From: Anaerolineaceae bacterium
GTDB lineage: Bacteria > Chloroflexota > Anaerolineae > Anaerolineales > Villigracilaceae
Assembly (NCBI GenBank): GCA_009885445.1
Contig: VFKQ01000196.1
Span: forward strand, 1-21,494
Reading direction: 5' to 3'
Length of the DNA: 21,494 nt
The translations under genes were made by a program, and so were the position numbers. How positions within the stretch are numbered: the first letter of the stretch is position 1; each line of letters starts with the position of its first letter. Shown in pieces: positions 7,392 to 14,261 of this stretch. The notes below the pieces were generated by a model, which saw only the letters and a list, made by a program, of their open reading frames with translations, searched no databases and had not been told where the DNA came from.

Positions 7392-8785
7392 GCGCGCCCT
7401 TCCTGTGGATTATTTTCCCAATAGGCATGGGCGCGTTGCTTCTGCTGGTGGGCCGCGAGCGCGCCGTCAGCGTGCTGGGCGGGTTGACGACCGGCGCGCT
7501 GAGTCTGCTAGCCTTGCTCATTCCGATAGACACCGCCCTATTATTGGGCACTGCTTCTTTTAAATTGCAGGGCACGCTCAGCGTACTTGGGCGCAGTTTC
7601 ACTTTGCTCCCCGCGCACGGACTTTTGCTGGCCATCCTGTTTGGGTTGGCGGCGCTGTGGTTTTTTGGCGCAGAGTCTTTGGGTTTATCGCGCCGTCTGA
7701 TTCCATTGAGCATGATGATTCTGGGCTTGCTGGTGGCTTCGATCGCCGTGCAACCATTTATCTTCGCGGCCCTGCTCATTGAAATTGCGTCGCTCCTGGC
7801 CGTGCCCATGCTGTTAACGCCAAACAATAAACCCGGACGCGGCCTCGTGCGCTTCGTCATTTATCAAACACTGGCCATGCCCTTCATCCTTTTCGCGGGC
7901 TGGTTGCTGACCAGCATCGAGACCAGCCCGGGTGACGTCGCATTAACCAATGCGGCCACCTCCATGCTCGGTATTGGCTTCGCGCTACTGCTGGCTTTCT
8001 TCCCGCTCAACGTGTGGATTCCAATGTTGTTCGATGAGGCCCCGCCCTACCTGGCTGGCTTCTTAATGTGGTTGTTACCGTTAGTCACAACTTTATTTGC
8101 AATGGGCTTCCTCGATAAATATTCTTTTCTGCGCGGCTCAGAGCAATTGCTGACTGCCCTGCGCTTCAGCGGCATCTTGATGATTCTCGCCAGCGGACTG
8201 TGGTCTACATTCGAGCGGCATCTCGGGCGGCTGATGGGCTACGCCGTCATCGCCGAGACGGGTTTTCTGCTGATCGGCTTGAGCCTCGCCAACGCAGACG
8301 GCGTGCAGGCCGTCTTCATGCAAATGATTCCGCGCGGAGTTGTCTTTGCCGTGTGGGCGTATGCGCTGACCATCATCGCCGCCCACGCAGACTCTTTGCG
8401 CTTCTATGATATTCAAGGCGCATTGCGTGTGGTGCCCCTGGCCAGCATGGCCGTCATCGCCGCCGGCCTGTCTGCCGCCGGCTTGCCCCTGCTGGCAGAT
8501 TTCCCCGCCCGCTTAATTCTTTTGCAGGAGCTGGCTACAAAATCGCCGACATTGCTGGCCGCAGTCATGCTCGGTTTGCTCGGCATGTTGGTGGGCGTGG
8601 TACGCACCGTCAGCGCGATGGCGGCCGCTCCCGCTGAAGCCGCCTGGGAGGCGCACGAAGAAACGACGCAGAGAATCTGGCTCGGGGCGGGCATCCTCGC
8701 TCTGTTCGTGCTGGGCGTCCTGCCGCAGATAATAAATCCGCTTTTAAAAAATCTGCCCGCGCTCTTCTCACGTTTGGGCGGGTAA
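7388..8785 (+). CDS. NuoM/NuoN-like proton-conducting transporter subunit, divergent
   Basis: I start this 465-residue gene at the ATG overlapping the previous stop (ATGA); the frame is open upstream to 6734, but that part is the previous gene read in another frame. The antiporter pattern is clearer than in the first gene: helix-5 Glu in ALLIEIASLL (E132), the helix-7/loop pattern FFPLNVWIP followed by DEAPPYLAGFL (206-225), RLMGYAVIAETGFLLIGLSL (281-300) matching the usual KRLLAYSSI helix, and LSAAGLPLLADFPA (361-374) matching the LAGLPPLAGF loop. At the place of the helix-7 lysine there is Leu (L201), and the usual His after it is Asn (N208). It is the last gene of the three-gene module. 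No NADH- or hydrogen-oxidising subunits are nearby. Confidence 0.75.
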   Translation: MSAPFLWIIFPIGMGALLLLVGRERAVSVLGGLTTGALSLLALLIPIDTALLLGTASFKLQGTLSVLGRSFTLLPAHGLLLAILFGLAALWFFGAESLGLSRRLIPLSMMILGLLVASIAVQPFIFAALLIEIASLLAVPMLLTPNNKPGRGLVRFVIYQTLAMPFILFAGWLLTSIETSPGDVALTNAATSMLGIGFALLLAFFPLNVWIPMLFDEAPPYLAGFLMWLLPLVTTLFAMGFLDKYSFLRGSEQLLTALRFSGILMILASGLWSTFERHLGRLMGYAVIAETGFLLIGLSLANADGVQAVFMQMIPRGVVFAVWAYALTIIAAHADSLRFYDIQGALRVVPLASMAVIAAGLSAAGLPLLADFPARLILLQELATKSPTLLAAVMLGLLGMLVGVVRTVSAMAAAPAEAAWEAHEETTQRIWLGAGILALFVLGVLPQIINPLLKNLPALFSRLGG

Positions 8786-8802
8786 AACGGGCGTGCTATA
8801 AT
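8774..8802 (+). promoter_or_regulatory. Promoter for the coiled-coil gene
   Basis: TTGGGC at 8774-8779, a 17-nt spacer and TATAAT at 8797-8802, preceded by TG (extended -10, TGCTATAAT). The -35 overlaps the last codons of the previous gene. The predicted leader is about 165 nt and would carry the whole inverted repeat at 8813-8957. Confidence 0.55.
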
Positions 8803-8812
8803 CTTCTTAATT

Positions 8813-8957
8813 ATTTAAACACCAAGGACACAAAGGGCACGAAGGCGCCAAGTCTCAAAGTCACCAAGAATAAAAACTTTGTGGCTTTGTGATAAGGTTT
8901 TCAGACACTCGCTTAGTCTTTTTTCCTTTGTGTCCGTCGTGTCCTTTGTGGTTAAAT
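8813..8957. repeat. Nested imperfect inverted repeat
   Basis: Outer 19-nt arms at 8813-8831 and 8939-8957 pair at 17 of 19 positions. Inner 13-nt arms at 8856-8868 and 8877-8889 pair at 11 of 13. Both arm sets are built from short CAAAG/GGACAC-type units, as are the repeats around 20161-20223. It lies between the promoter and the RBS of the coiled-coil gene. Confidence 0.65.
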
Positions 8958-8976
8958 CCCCCCGGAGTAGTCTCGC

Positions 8977-10179
8977 ATGGAATTTGAACAACTCATCAAA
9001 CGCATAGACTGGCTCGAAAAGCAACAGCGCAAAGACCAGGAAACCATCGCCGCGCTAAACCAATCTGCGGCAGATTCGGGGCGCAATGTTGAGTCACTTA
9101 AGAAGCAAATCAAGGTCGTCGAAAAAGAAGTGGCAGATTATGCCTCCACTGCGGCGCGCTTTACCCAGCTCGACGCCATGCTGGCCAAACAACGCACCGA
9201 CCTGAACTCGTTCATTGACGACATTGAAAAGAAGTCCCAAAAGCGCGAACGCGACGCGATGAAGCGTCACCAATCCGAGTTGGAAGAGATCAACACGGCC
9301 ATGAGCGGCTTCCGCGCCGAATATGACATGGCCGAGATTCGCAAACGCTTCAAAGACAAAGACACCGAACAGATTCGCATTACACAGGCGCTCAGCGATG
9401 TCAAAGCCCGCGTGGAGGAAGTGGCCGCCCCCTTCGACGGCCTAAACAAAACTCAAAAAGCCTTCGACGAATCTCGCCGTCAAGACCTGAAGCGCGTGGC
9501 CGATATTCAGGGCGACTTGATCGCTCTGCGCAAACGCGGCGAAGAAACACGCGAGAAGACCCATCTCACCGCGGATGGCATGAAGAATTTCGAGACGCGC
9601 ATCAAGGAACTCCTCGCATCAGAGATCGAACGCAAACAAGCCCAGACCGTCTTCATGGACCAGCTCTCGAAGAGCGAAATCGAACGCGAGCGCTCTCACA
9701 AAGAATGGCGTGACCGCTTTGACACCTTCAAAAAACAAACCGACGCGCTTGACACGCAAGTGCAGGCCGCCGAAGAGACCACTCGCACCGCCAAACGCGC
9801 GCAGGATGCATATCTCGATATTTCCCAAAAACTCGAACGCCGCATCAACGAGATCACCGAGATGCAACGTCTCGCCGAGGAACGCACGCGCCAGGAATGG
9901 GTCTCGTTTAAAGCGGACGATCAAAAACGCTGGACGGCTTTCAACTTAACCCAGGACGAAATCCTGCGCGAACTGCGTAAGAATCTAGCCAGCGCAGAAG
10001 AGCGCGTGAAAGCCATGGACGAAATCGCCCACACCGTGCAAGACCAACTGCACCAAAACACCGACGCCACCGAGCATCAAATGCAAGAACTGATGAACTG
10101 GGCGCACGAATGGCTCGCCGCCAGCGAACGCATCATGGGCCACGGCAAGAAGACAACCGCCGCAAAAAAAGCAAAATGA
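8977..10179 (+). CDS. Long coiled-coil protein of unknown function
   Basis: This 400-residue hydrophilic protein is very rich in Lys, Arg, Glu, Asp and Gln, with heptad-like spacing over nearly its whole length (about 1-385). It begins MEFEQLIKRIDWLEKQQ, has very few Pro or Gly (one break near APFDGL), and ends in the basic tail GKKTTAAKKAK. There is no signal peptide or membrane helix, so it should be cytoplasmic. GGAG lies 9 nt before the ATG. I recognise no enzymatic domain. Candidates are a structural or scaffold protein, an SMC-like or tethering protein, or a nucleoid-associated protein (the Lys-rich tail could bind nucleic acid), but none is supported beyond composition. It precedes selB on the same strand, with repeats between them. 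Confidence 0.75.
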   Translation: MEFEQLIKRIDWLEKQQRKDQETIAALNQSAADSGRNVESLKKQIKVVEKEVADYASTAARFTQLDAMLAKQRTDLNSFIDDIEKKSQKRERDAMKRHQSELEEINTAMSGFRAEYDMAEIRKRFKDKDTEQIRITQALSDVKARVEEVAAPFDGLNKTQKAFDESRRQDLKRVADIQGDLIALRKRGEETREKTHLTADGMKNFETRIKELLASEIERKQAQTVFMDQLSKSEIERERSHKEWRDRFDTFKKQTDALDTQVQAAEETTRTAKRAQDAYLDISQKLERRINEITEMQRLAEERTRQEWVSFKADDQKRWTAFNLTQDEILRELRKNLASAEERVKAMDEIAHTVQDQLHQNTDATEHQMQELMNWAHEWLAASERIMGHGKKTTAAKKAK

Positions 10180-10214
10180 ATTTTCAGCGCGAAGATAGAC
10201 AAGTAGACATGTAG

Positions 10215-10270
10215 ACACGGAAACACTTGTTTACCTGTTTACTTGTATACCTGTATACCTGTTTCCGTGT
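10215..10270. repeat. Palindrome enclosing 8-bp-phased repeats
   Basis: Arms 10215-10225 and 10260-10270 pair perfectly over 11 bp (core acacggaaac / gtttccgtgt). Between and after them run octamer-phased units (ttgtttac, ctgtttac, ttgtatac, ctgtatac). GTAGACA-type units precede the left arm at about 10193-10214. Confidence 0.65.
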
Positions 10271-10276
10271 TTACAT

Positions 10277-10339
10277 TTTCATCTTTCATCTTTCACCTTT
10301 CACCTTTCACCTTTCACCTTTCACCTTTCACCTTTCATA
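10277..10339. repeat. Heptamer tandem array before selB
   Basis: Nine 7-bp units: two TTTCATC, six TTTCACC, one TTTCATA. The array ends 7 nt before the selB ATG, with only a C-run between, so it replaces the usual Shine-Dalgarno region. The same TTTCATC units recur at 20292. Confidence 0.85.
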
Positions 10340-10346
10340 ACCCCCC

Positions 10347-12215
10347 ATGCGCGTCATCGGCACAGCAGGCCACGTAGACCACGGCAAGTCCGCGCTCGTT
10401 GCGGCGCTCACCGGCACACACCCCGACCGCCTCAAAGAAGAGCGCGAACGCGAGATGACCATTGACCTCGGCTTCGGCTGGCTCACGTTGCCGGACGGCG
10501 AAGAGGTCGGCATCATAGATGTGCCCGGCCATCGCGACTTCATCGAAAACATGCTCGCCGGCATCGGCGGAATTGACGCCGCAATCCTCGTCATCGCCGC
10601 AGACGAAGGCGTCATGCCACAGACGCGCGAACATCTCGCCATTTTGGATTTACTCCAAATCCCCAGCGGATTAATCGCGCTGACAAAAACCGACCTCGTT
10701 CAAGACCCGGCCTGGCTGGGTCTGGTCACGAGGGACATTCAACTAGCCCTGGCCAACACCTCCCTGCGCGACGCCCCGATCATCCCCGTCAGCGCGAAAA
10801 CCGGCGACGGCCTCAACCCTCTAATCTCCAATCTCCAGTTTCTTTTACAAAACAAATCGCCTCGCCCGAATCTCTCCCGCCCGCGCCTGCCCGTGGACAG
10901 AGTCTTCAGCATGGCCGGATTCGGCACCGTCGTCACTGGCACACTCAACGATGGGACTCTCTCCGTTGGCGACGAAATCGAAATCCTGCCCAGCGGTCTG
11001 CGCGGACGTGTGCGCGGTTTGCAAACTCACAAGAAAAAAGAAGAACACGCCGTGCCGGGTTCGCGCACGGCGGTAAATATTTCGGGCGTGAACGCGGAAC
11101 AGATTCGGCGCGGCGAAGTGTTGGCGAAACCGAATCAATATCAGCCCACGCGGCGGCTCGACGCGCGCTTTCGTCTGCTGGCAGATGCCTCGGCCGCATT
11201 GCAACACAACGATGAAGTCAAATTTTTCATCGGCGCGAGCGAGACGATCGGCATAGTGCGCTTGCTGGGCGTCGAACAACTTGCCCCGAGCGAAGATGCC
11301 TGGATTCAACTCGAACTGCGCGAGCCAATCGTGGCCGTGCGCGGCGACCGCTACATCCTGCGCCGCCCCTCGCCCAGCGAGACTCTCGGCGGCGGCTCCA
11401 TCGTGGACCCGCACCCGAGCGGACGCCACAAACGCATGGACGAGTCTGTGCTCGCTTCGTTGGAATTAATGGCCGGAGGCTCTCCGAGCGAAATGCTCAT
11501 GCAGGCCGCGCTGGCCCTCGGGGTGGGAACGAAGCGTGAATTGGCGGAACGGGCGCGGGTAAATGAATCCATCGCCGAAGCCGCCATCGAGACATTAATC
11601 GCGGACGGTTCGCTGATTGCGTTGGGCGAGTCGCTCGTGATAACACTGTCGCAGTGGGAGGACTTGCGTGACAAAGCCATCGAACAAGTGGCGGCCCATC
11701 ACAAAAATTTTCCGTTGCGACGCGGAATGCCGCGCGAGGAACTTAAGTCCAAACTAAAACTGGATGCGCGCCTTTTTAATTTACTAATTACCAATTACGA
11801 ATTACACAATCTGCTAATTCACTCTGCCGGATTTCTGGCGTTGCCGTCGCACAAAGTTATTTTCTCGGTGGCGCAACAAATAAAAGTGGACGCATTGCTG
11901 AATCGATTCGCGTCCGCGCCGTTTGCAACGCCCTCGGTGAAAGAATGCGTCGCTGAGGCGGGCGAAGATGTTTTCGTGGCGCTGGCCGACACGGGCGCGG
12001 TCAGACTCGTCTCGCCTGAAGTGGTTTTTCGCACGGCGGATTACGAGTCGCTCGTGGCGGGGATTAAATCCGCACTGCTTGAGCGCGGACAAATTTCGCT
12101 GGCCGAAGTGCGCGACTTGTTTGGCACGTCGCGCAAATATGCGCAGGCATTGCTCGAACATTTGGATTCAATTGGTGTGACAGTGAGAGATGGGGATGTG
12201 AGAAGGGGCAAGTAA
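10347..12215 (+). CDS. selB: Selenocysteine-specific translation elongation factor SelB
   Basis: This 622-residue protein has the length usual for bacterial SelB. The GTPase motifs are intact: GHVDHGKS (8-15), EMTIDLGF (36-43), DVPGH (58-62), TKTD (113-116) and SAK (149-151). Beta-barrel domains follow (FGTVVTGTL at 192-200; RRGEVLAKP near 254-262). The C-terminal half has winged-helix domains, ending with TSRKYAQALLEHLDSIGVT (594-612), the part that in known SelB binds the SECIS RNA. SelB delivers Sec-tRNA to in-frame UGA codons on the ribosome. No selA, selD or tRNA-Sec is in this window. Two short low-complexity repeats lie in frame at residues 159-165 and 480-488. There is no Shine-Dalgarno; the ATG follows a heptamer array and CCCCCC, so the initiation mode is unclear. 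Confidence 0.95.
   Translation: MRVIGTAGHVDHGKSALVAALTGTHPDRLKEEREREMTIDLGFGWLTLPDGEEVGIIDVPGHRDFIENMLAGIGGIDAAILVIAADEGVMPQTREHLAILDLLQIPSGLIALTKTDLVQDPAWLGLVTRDIQLALANTSLRDAPIIPVSAKTGDGLNPLISNLQFLLQNKSPRPNLSRPRLPVDRVFSMAGFGTVVTGTLNDGTLSVGDEIEILPSGLRGRVRGLQTHKKKEEHAVPGSRTAVNISGVNAEQIRRGEVLAKPNQYQPTRRLDARFRLLADASAALQHNDEVKFFIGASETIGIVRLLGVEQLAPSEDAWIQLELREPIVAVRGDRYILRRPSPSETLGGGSIVDPHPSGRHKRMDESVLASLELMAGGSPSEMLMQAALALGVGTKRELAERARVNESIAEAAIETLIADGSLIALGESLVITLSQWEDLRDKAIEQVAAHHKNFPLRRGMPREELKSKLKLDARLFNLLITNYELHNLLIHSAGFLALPSHKVIFSVAQQIKVDALLNRFASAPFATPSVKECVAEAGEDVFVALADTGAVRLVSPEVVFRTADYESLVAGIKSALLERGQISLAEVRDLFGTSRKYAQALLEHLDSIGVTVRDGDVRRGK
10823..10837 (+). repeat. Heptamer repeat inside selB (first)
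   Basis: AATCTCC AATCTCC A encodes part of LISNLQFLL, near the end of the GTPase domain. The unit matches sequence in the noncoding region around 18771-18778. Confidence 0.55.
11784..11808 (+). repeat. Heptamer repeat inside selB (second)
   Basis: Units CTAATTA, CCAATTA, CGAATTA and a degenerate fourth encode LITNYELHN, residues 480-488, between winged-helix elements. It is clearly AT-richer than the surrounding gene. Confidence 0.65.
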
Positions 12216-12247
12216 TTCGCAAGGGGTAATTGCAGATTGGAGAATTG

Positions 12248-12283
12248 AACCGCCCCATTTCAGATTTTTGAAATGGGGCGGTT
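12248..12283. terminator. Hairpin shared by convergent selB and lipoprotein genes
   Basis: A 14-bp perfect stem (12248-12261 with 12270-12283) and an 8-nt loop sit between the stop codons of the two convergent genes. A short T-run (GTTT) closes the plus-strand side and the minus-strand side has no U-tract, so termination efficiency is uncertain. Position and stem strength favour a bidirectional terminator. Confidence 0.7.
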
Positions 12284-12312
12284 TGGCGTCATTGAAGTAT
12301 ACGAGTTGACGA

Positions 12313-12939
12313 CTATTGCGAGATTGGGCGCAGGTAAAGCAGGATTTCGTTGACGAGAGCCAGGTCGCCTTCACCGGCGAGGACAAGATATTTATCGCCG
12401 ATGGTAGTGATGAGGTAGACCGAGGTCAATTCGGGGGTCTGCACAGTGAATCGGACGGCGGCCAGTCCGAGGTCGAGTGTGATGGCTTCTTCTTCGAGAA
12501 TTATGAAGCCGGAGGCATCCCAGGCCGTTTTGGTTTTTTCGACATATGCGGCCAGATCGTTTTTTGGATCCCAATCGTAGATCGTCAGCGAGAGGCGCGA
12601 TCCACCCTCGGGCAGTGTGGATGCATCGAAAAGTTCGGGCGAGGATACGAAGACAACTTGTGTGGTGCGCGACCCGACAACGGATTCGTTTTGGACCCAT
12701 TCGAGGGGGTAATCGAGCGCGAAGCCAATCGTTTCATTTACATAGGTCTGGGAGGCGAACGAAGGAGCGCGAATTTTGCCTTCGGGGATTTCGACAACCA
12801 TCTCGGTCGCGTCGGAGCCGAGCACCGGCATCTGGTTCGATACAGGCTCGGGCGAAGGAACGGATTCGTTGCCGCGCGCGCCGCAAGCCGAAATCAACAG
12901 CACGAGAACAAGGGACAGGGCTAAAAGGTATTTTTTCAT
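12313..12939 (-). CDS. PsbP/DUF1795-like lipoprotein
   Basis: The protein is 208 residues when started at the ATG at 12939, which lies 6 nt after AAGGAG; an ATG two codons upstream directly abuts the Shine-Dalgarno and is less likely. The signal is typical: MKKYLLALS, a Leu/Val stretch, then LISAC with the lipidated Cys at residue 19. After a Ser/Pro linker, the stretch TYVNETIGFALDYPLEW resembles the beginning of PsbP/DUF1795-type domains, as do the VVFVSSP and RLSLTIYD strands and the C-terminal strand-helix pattern. Such domains occur in many exported proteins without known activity, so the function is open. It should be tethered outside the membrane. It is convergent with selB. Confidence 0.75.
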   Translation of the reverse strand: MKKYLLALSLVLVLLISACGARGNESVPSPEPVSNQMPVLGSDATEMVVEIPEGKIRAPSFASQTYVNETIGFALDYPLEWVQNESVVGSRTTQVVFVSSPELFDASTLPEGGSRLSLTIYDWDPKNDLAAYVEKTKTAWDASGFIILEEEAITLDLGLAAVRFTVQTPELTSVYLITTIGDKYLVLAGEGDLALVNEILLYLRPISQ

Positions 12940-13134
12940 TTTCATCTCCTTTGGGTTTGTTTCAAGCAGGACGCGCGAGGGTAAGAAATGTTCCCCGTTG
13001 TAAAGTTTTGCGTCGCGCATGTTTTTTCAAAGGGCATCTTGCCGCTACGCAGAGTCACTGCTACAAGTCACTTATGCATTACAGAACGAGTTTGGACTTT
13101 TGTCTGGACTGGGCAATTGAGCGGATATCGATTC

Positions 13135-13163
13135 TTGCCTAATTTTGAATTTGGCTTTATCCT
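13135..13163 (+). promoter_or_regulatory. Weak promoter candidate for the small lipoprotein/YdbC genes
   Basis: TTGCCT at 13135-13140, a 17-nt spacer and TATCCT at 13158-13163. The predicted start site would fall right beside AGGAG at 13171-13175, leaving a very short leader. The rest of the 13021-13183 gap shows no gene. Confidence 0.3.
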
Positions 13164-13183
13164 AAAACACAGGAGACCATGCC

Positions 13184-13675
13184 ATGCAAAATAATCGCCC
13201 GCTAGTTTTTAGGTTTGGCTTGCTAATTGCCAGCGTAAGTATCATTTTGGCTTGCACTCGCATCAACCCTATAGGCAGTGGTTGTGACGGATTTATTGAC
13301 GCACTCGGAACGGTTTCACCGGAAATTGAGAATCAGGTGCAGACGGCCATCACGTCTGCCGGACTGGACGGCGCCGCACTGGTGAGCACGAACGGCGACA
13401 ACGACGGATGCGGCAACTATCACGTGCGCGCCATTGATTTTGATTTCACGCTGAATGTGACCAGCTTCGACTCGAGCGTGCTCAGCGCCAGCGCCGCAAA
13501 AGCGCTGGAGATTGCGGACAGCTTCGCACAAAAACCAGAGACCGCGCCAAACCTGGGCAACGTGCATGTGACTTTTCAATCAGATGGATTAAAATGCACC
13601 TGGGGCTACACCGAAGGCACCTGGCGCGCGTTCAAACCGTTTGACGCGAATGAGGCGGATTGTCCGGTGCGGTAG
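13184..13675 (+). CDS. Small secreted lipoprotein of unknown function
   Basis: This 163-residue protein has a signal of 23 residues ending in the lipobox LAC (SIILAC), Cys at residue 24. AGGAG lies 8 nt before the ATG. The mature part has four further cysteines (GCDGF, GCGNY, KCTW, DCPV), probably two disulfides outside the cell, and a central helical region rich in Ala, Ser and Gln. I do not recognise the family. The next gene starts 51 nt downstream with its own RBS, so the two may share a transcript. Confidence 0.75.
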   Translation: MQNNRPLVFRFGLLIASVSIILACTRINPIGSGCDGFIDALGTVSPEIENQVQTAITSAGLDGAALVSTNGDNDGCGNYHVRAIDFDFTLNVTSFDSSVLSASAAKALEIADSFAQKPETAPNLGNVHVTFQSDGLKCTWGYTEGTWRAFKPFDANEADCPVR

Positions 13676-13726
13676 AGGACAAAGACAAAACCTTACAGGT
13701 TTCGATAATTTTTTCAGGAGATTAAT

Positions 13727-13948
13727 ATGTCCGACATCAAATACGAAATCATCAAGAATATTGGCACGCTGTCCAAATCTGAGTCAGGCTGGGCGAAAGA
13801 GCTCAACCTGGTCAGCTGGAATGACCGCGAGCCGAAATATGACCTGCGCGATTGGTCCGCCGATCACAGCAAGATGGGCAAAGGCGTCACACTCTCGGCG
13901 GAAGAATTGTCTGCGTTGAAAGAGTTGCTAAACAATATGCATTTGTAG
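13727..13948 (+). CDS. YdbC-family PC4-like ssDNA-binding protein
   Basis: This 73-residue protein fits the YdbC/PC4 (Sub1) family over its full length: the strand IKYEIIKNIGTLS, the conserved WAKELNLVSWNDREPKYDLRDW core (about 22-43, with one mismatch or more to any one relative), then MGKGVTLS and a C-terminal helix LSALKELLNNM. Lactococcus lactis YdbC has the PC4 fold and binds single-stranded DNA tightly, so a role in DNA repair, replication or transcription is likely. It is cytoplasmic and probably a dimer. AGGAG lies 6 nt before the ATG. Confidence 0.88.
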   Translation: MSDIKYEIIKNIGTLSKSESGWAKELNLVSWNDREPKYDLRDWSADHSKMGKGVTLSAEELSALKELLNNMHL

Positions 13949-14261
13949 ATTGTGCGCAGCGCAACTAAAAGTCGGCCGAGACACGGATGCAGACGCGGCC
14001 TTTATTGATTTGAAGTTTTATTAGCGGCACACCAGCACTCCACGGCACTTGCGTCCGTGGCAAGTGTGCGCCGGGCGCAAATGTGCGCATATTTGCGTCA
14101 TTCGCGTTCAGAAATTCCCGAGTTTGAAAGTCGTAATTACGGGCGCTTATTGACTGGCGCAAAGCGGACCAAATTGGTACAATATTTTTGGCACTACTCT
14201 GCCCGTCGTCCAATCGATATGGCTGGTTGCCCGGCGTTTGTCTTGTTGTTGGAGATAATCT
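13949..14261. other. 313-bp gene-free region with competing hairpins
   Basis: No convincing ORF on either strand. Two hairpins interlock: 14040-14045 with 14055-14060 (CCACGG/CCGTGG), and 14046-14052 with 14060-14066 (CACTTGC/GCAAGTG); they cannot form together easily. A third stem pairs 14075-14082 with 14091-14098. An extended -10 promoter for the phosphatase gene follows at 14175-14183. A structured 3' UTR, regulatory leader or small RNA is possible but unproven. Confidence 0.5.
14175..14183 (+). promoter_or_regulatory. Extended -10 promoter of the metallophosphatase gene
   Basis: TGGTACAAT fits TGn plus a TACAAT -10 box. A TTGACT at 14150-14155 is 22 nt upstream, too far for a normal -35. 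The predicted leader is about 70 nt and carries GGAG 7 nt before the ATG at 14262. Confidence 0.5.

Noticed and set aside
8813..8957. Insertion sequence ends
   Set aside because: There is no transposase between the arms and no visible target duplication; it is a small imperfect palindrome.
10277..10339. Tandem array that might suggest a CRISPR or regulatory iteron block
   Set aside because: Units are 7 bp with no spacers, and no cas genes or replication protein are nearby. It is a simple tandem repeat.
12216..12312. Possible tRNA-Sec next to selB
   Set aside because: The only strong structure is the shared hairpin; no cloverleaf, TCA anticodon loop or T-arm sequence was seen.
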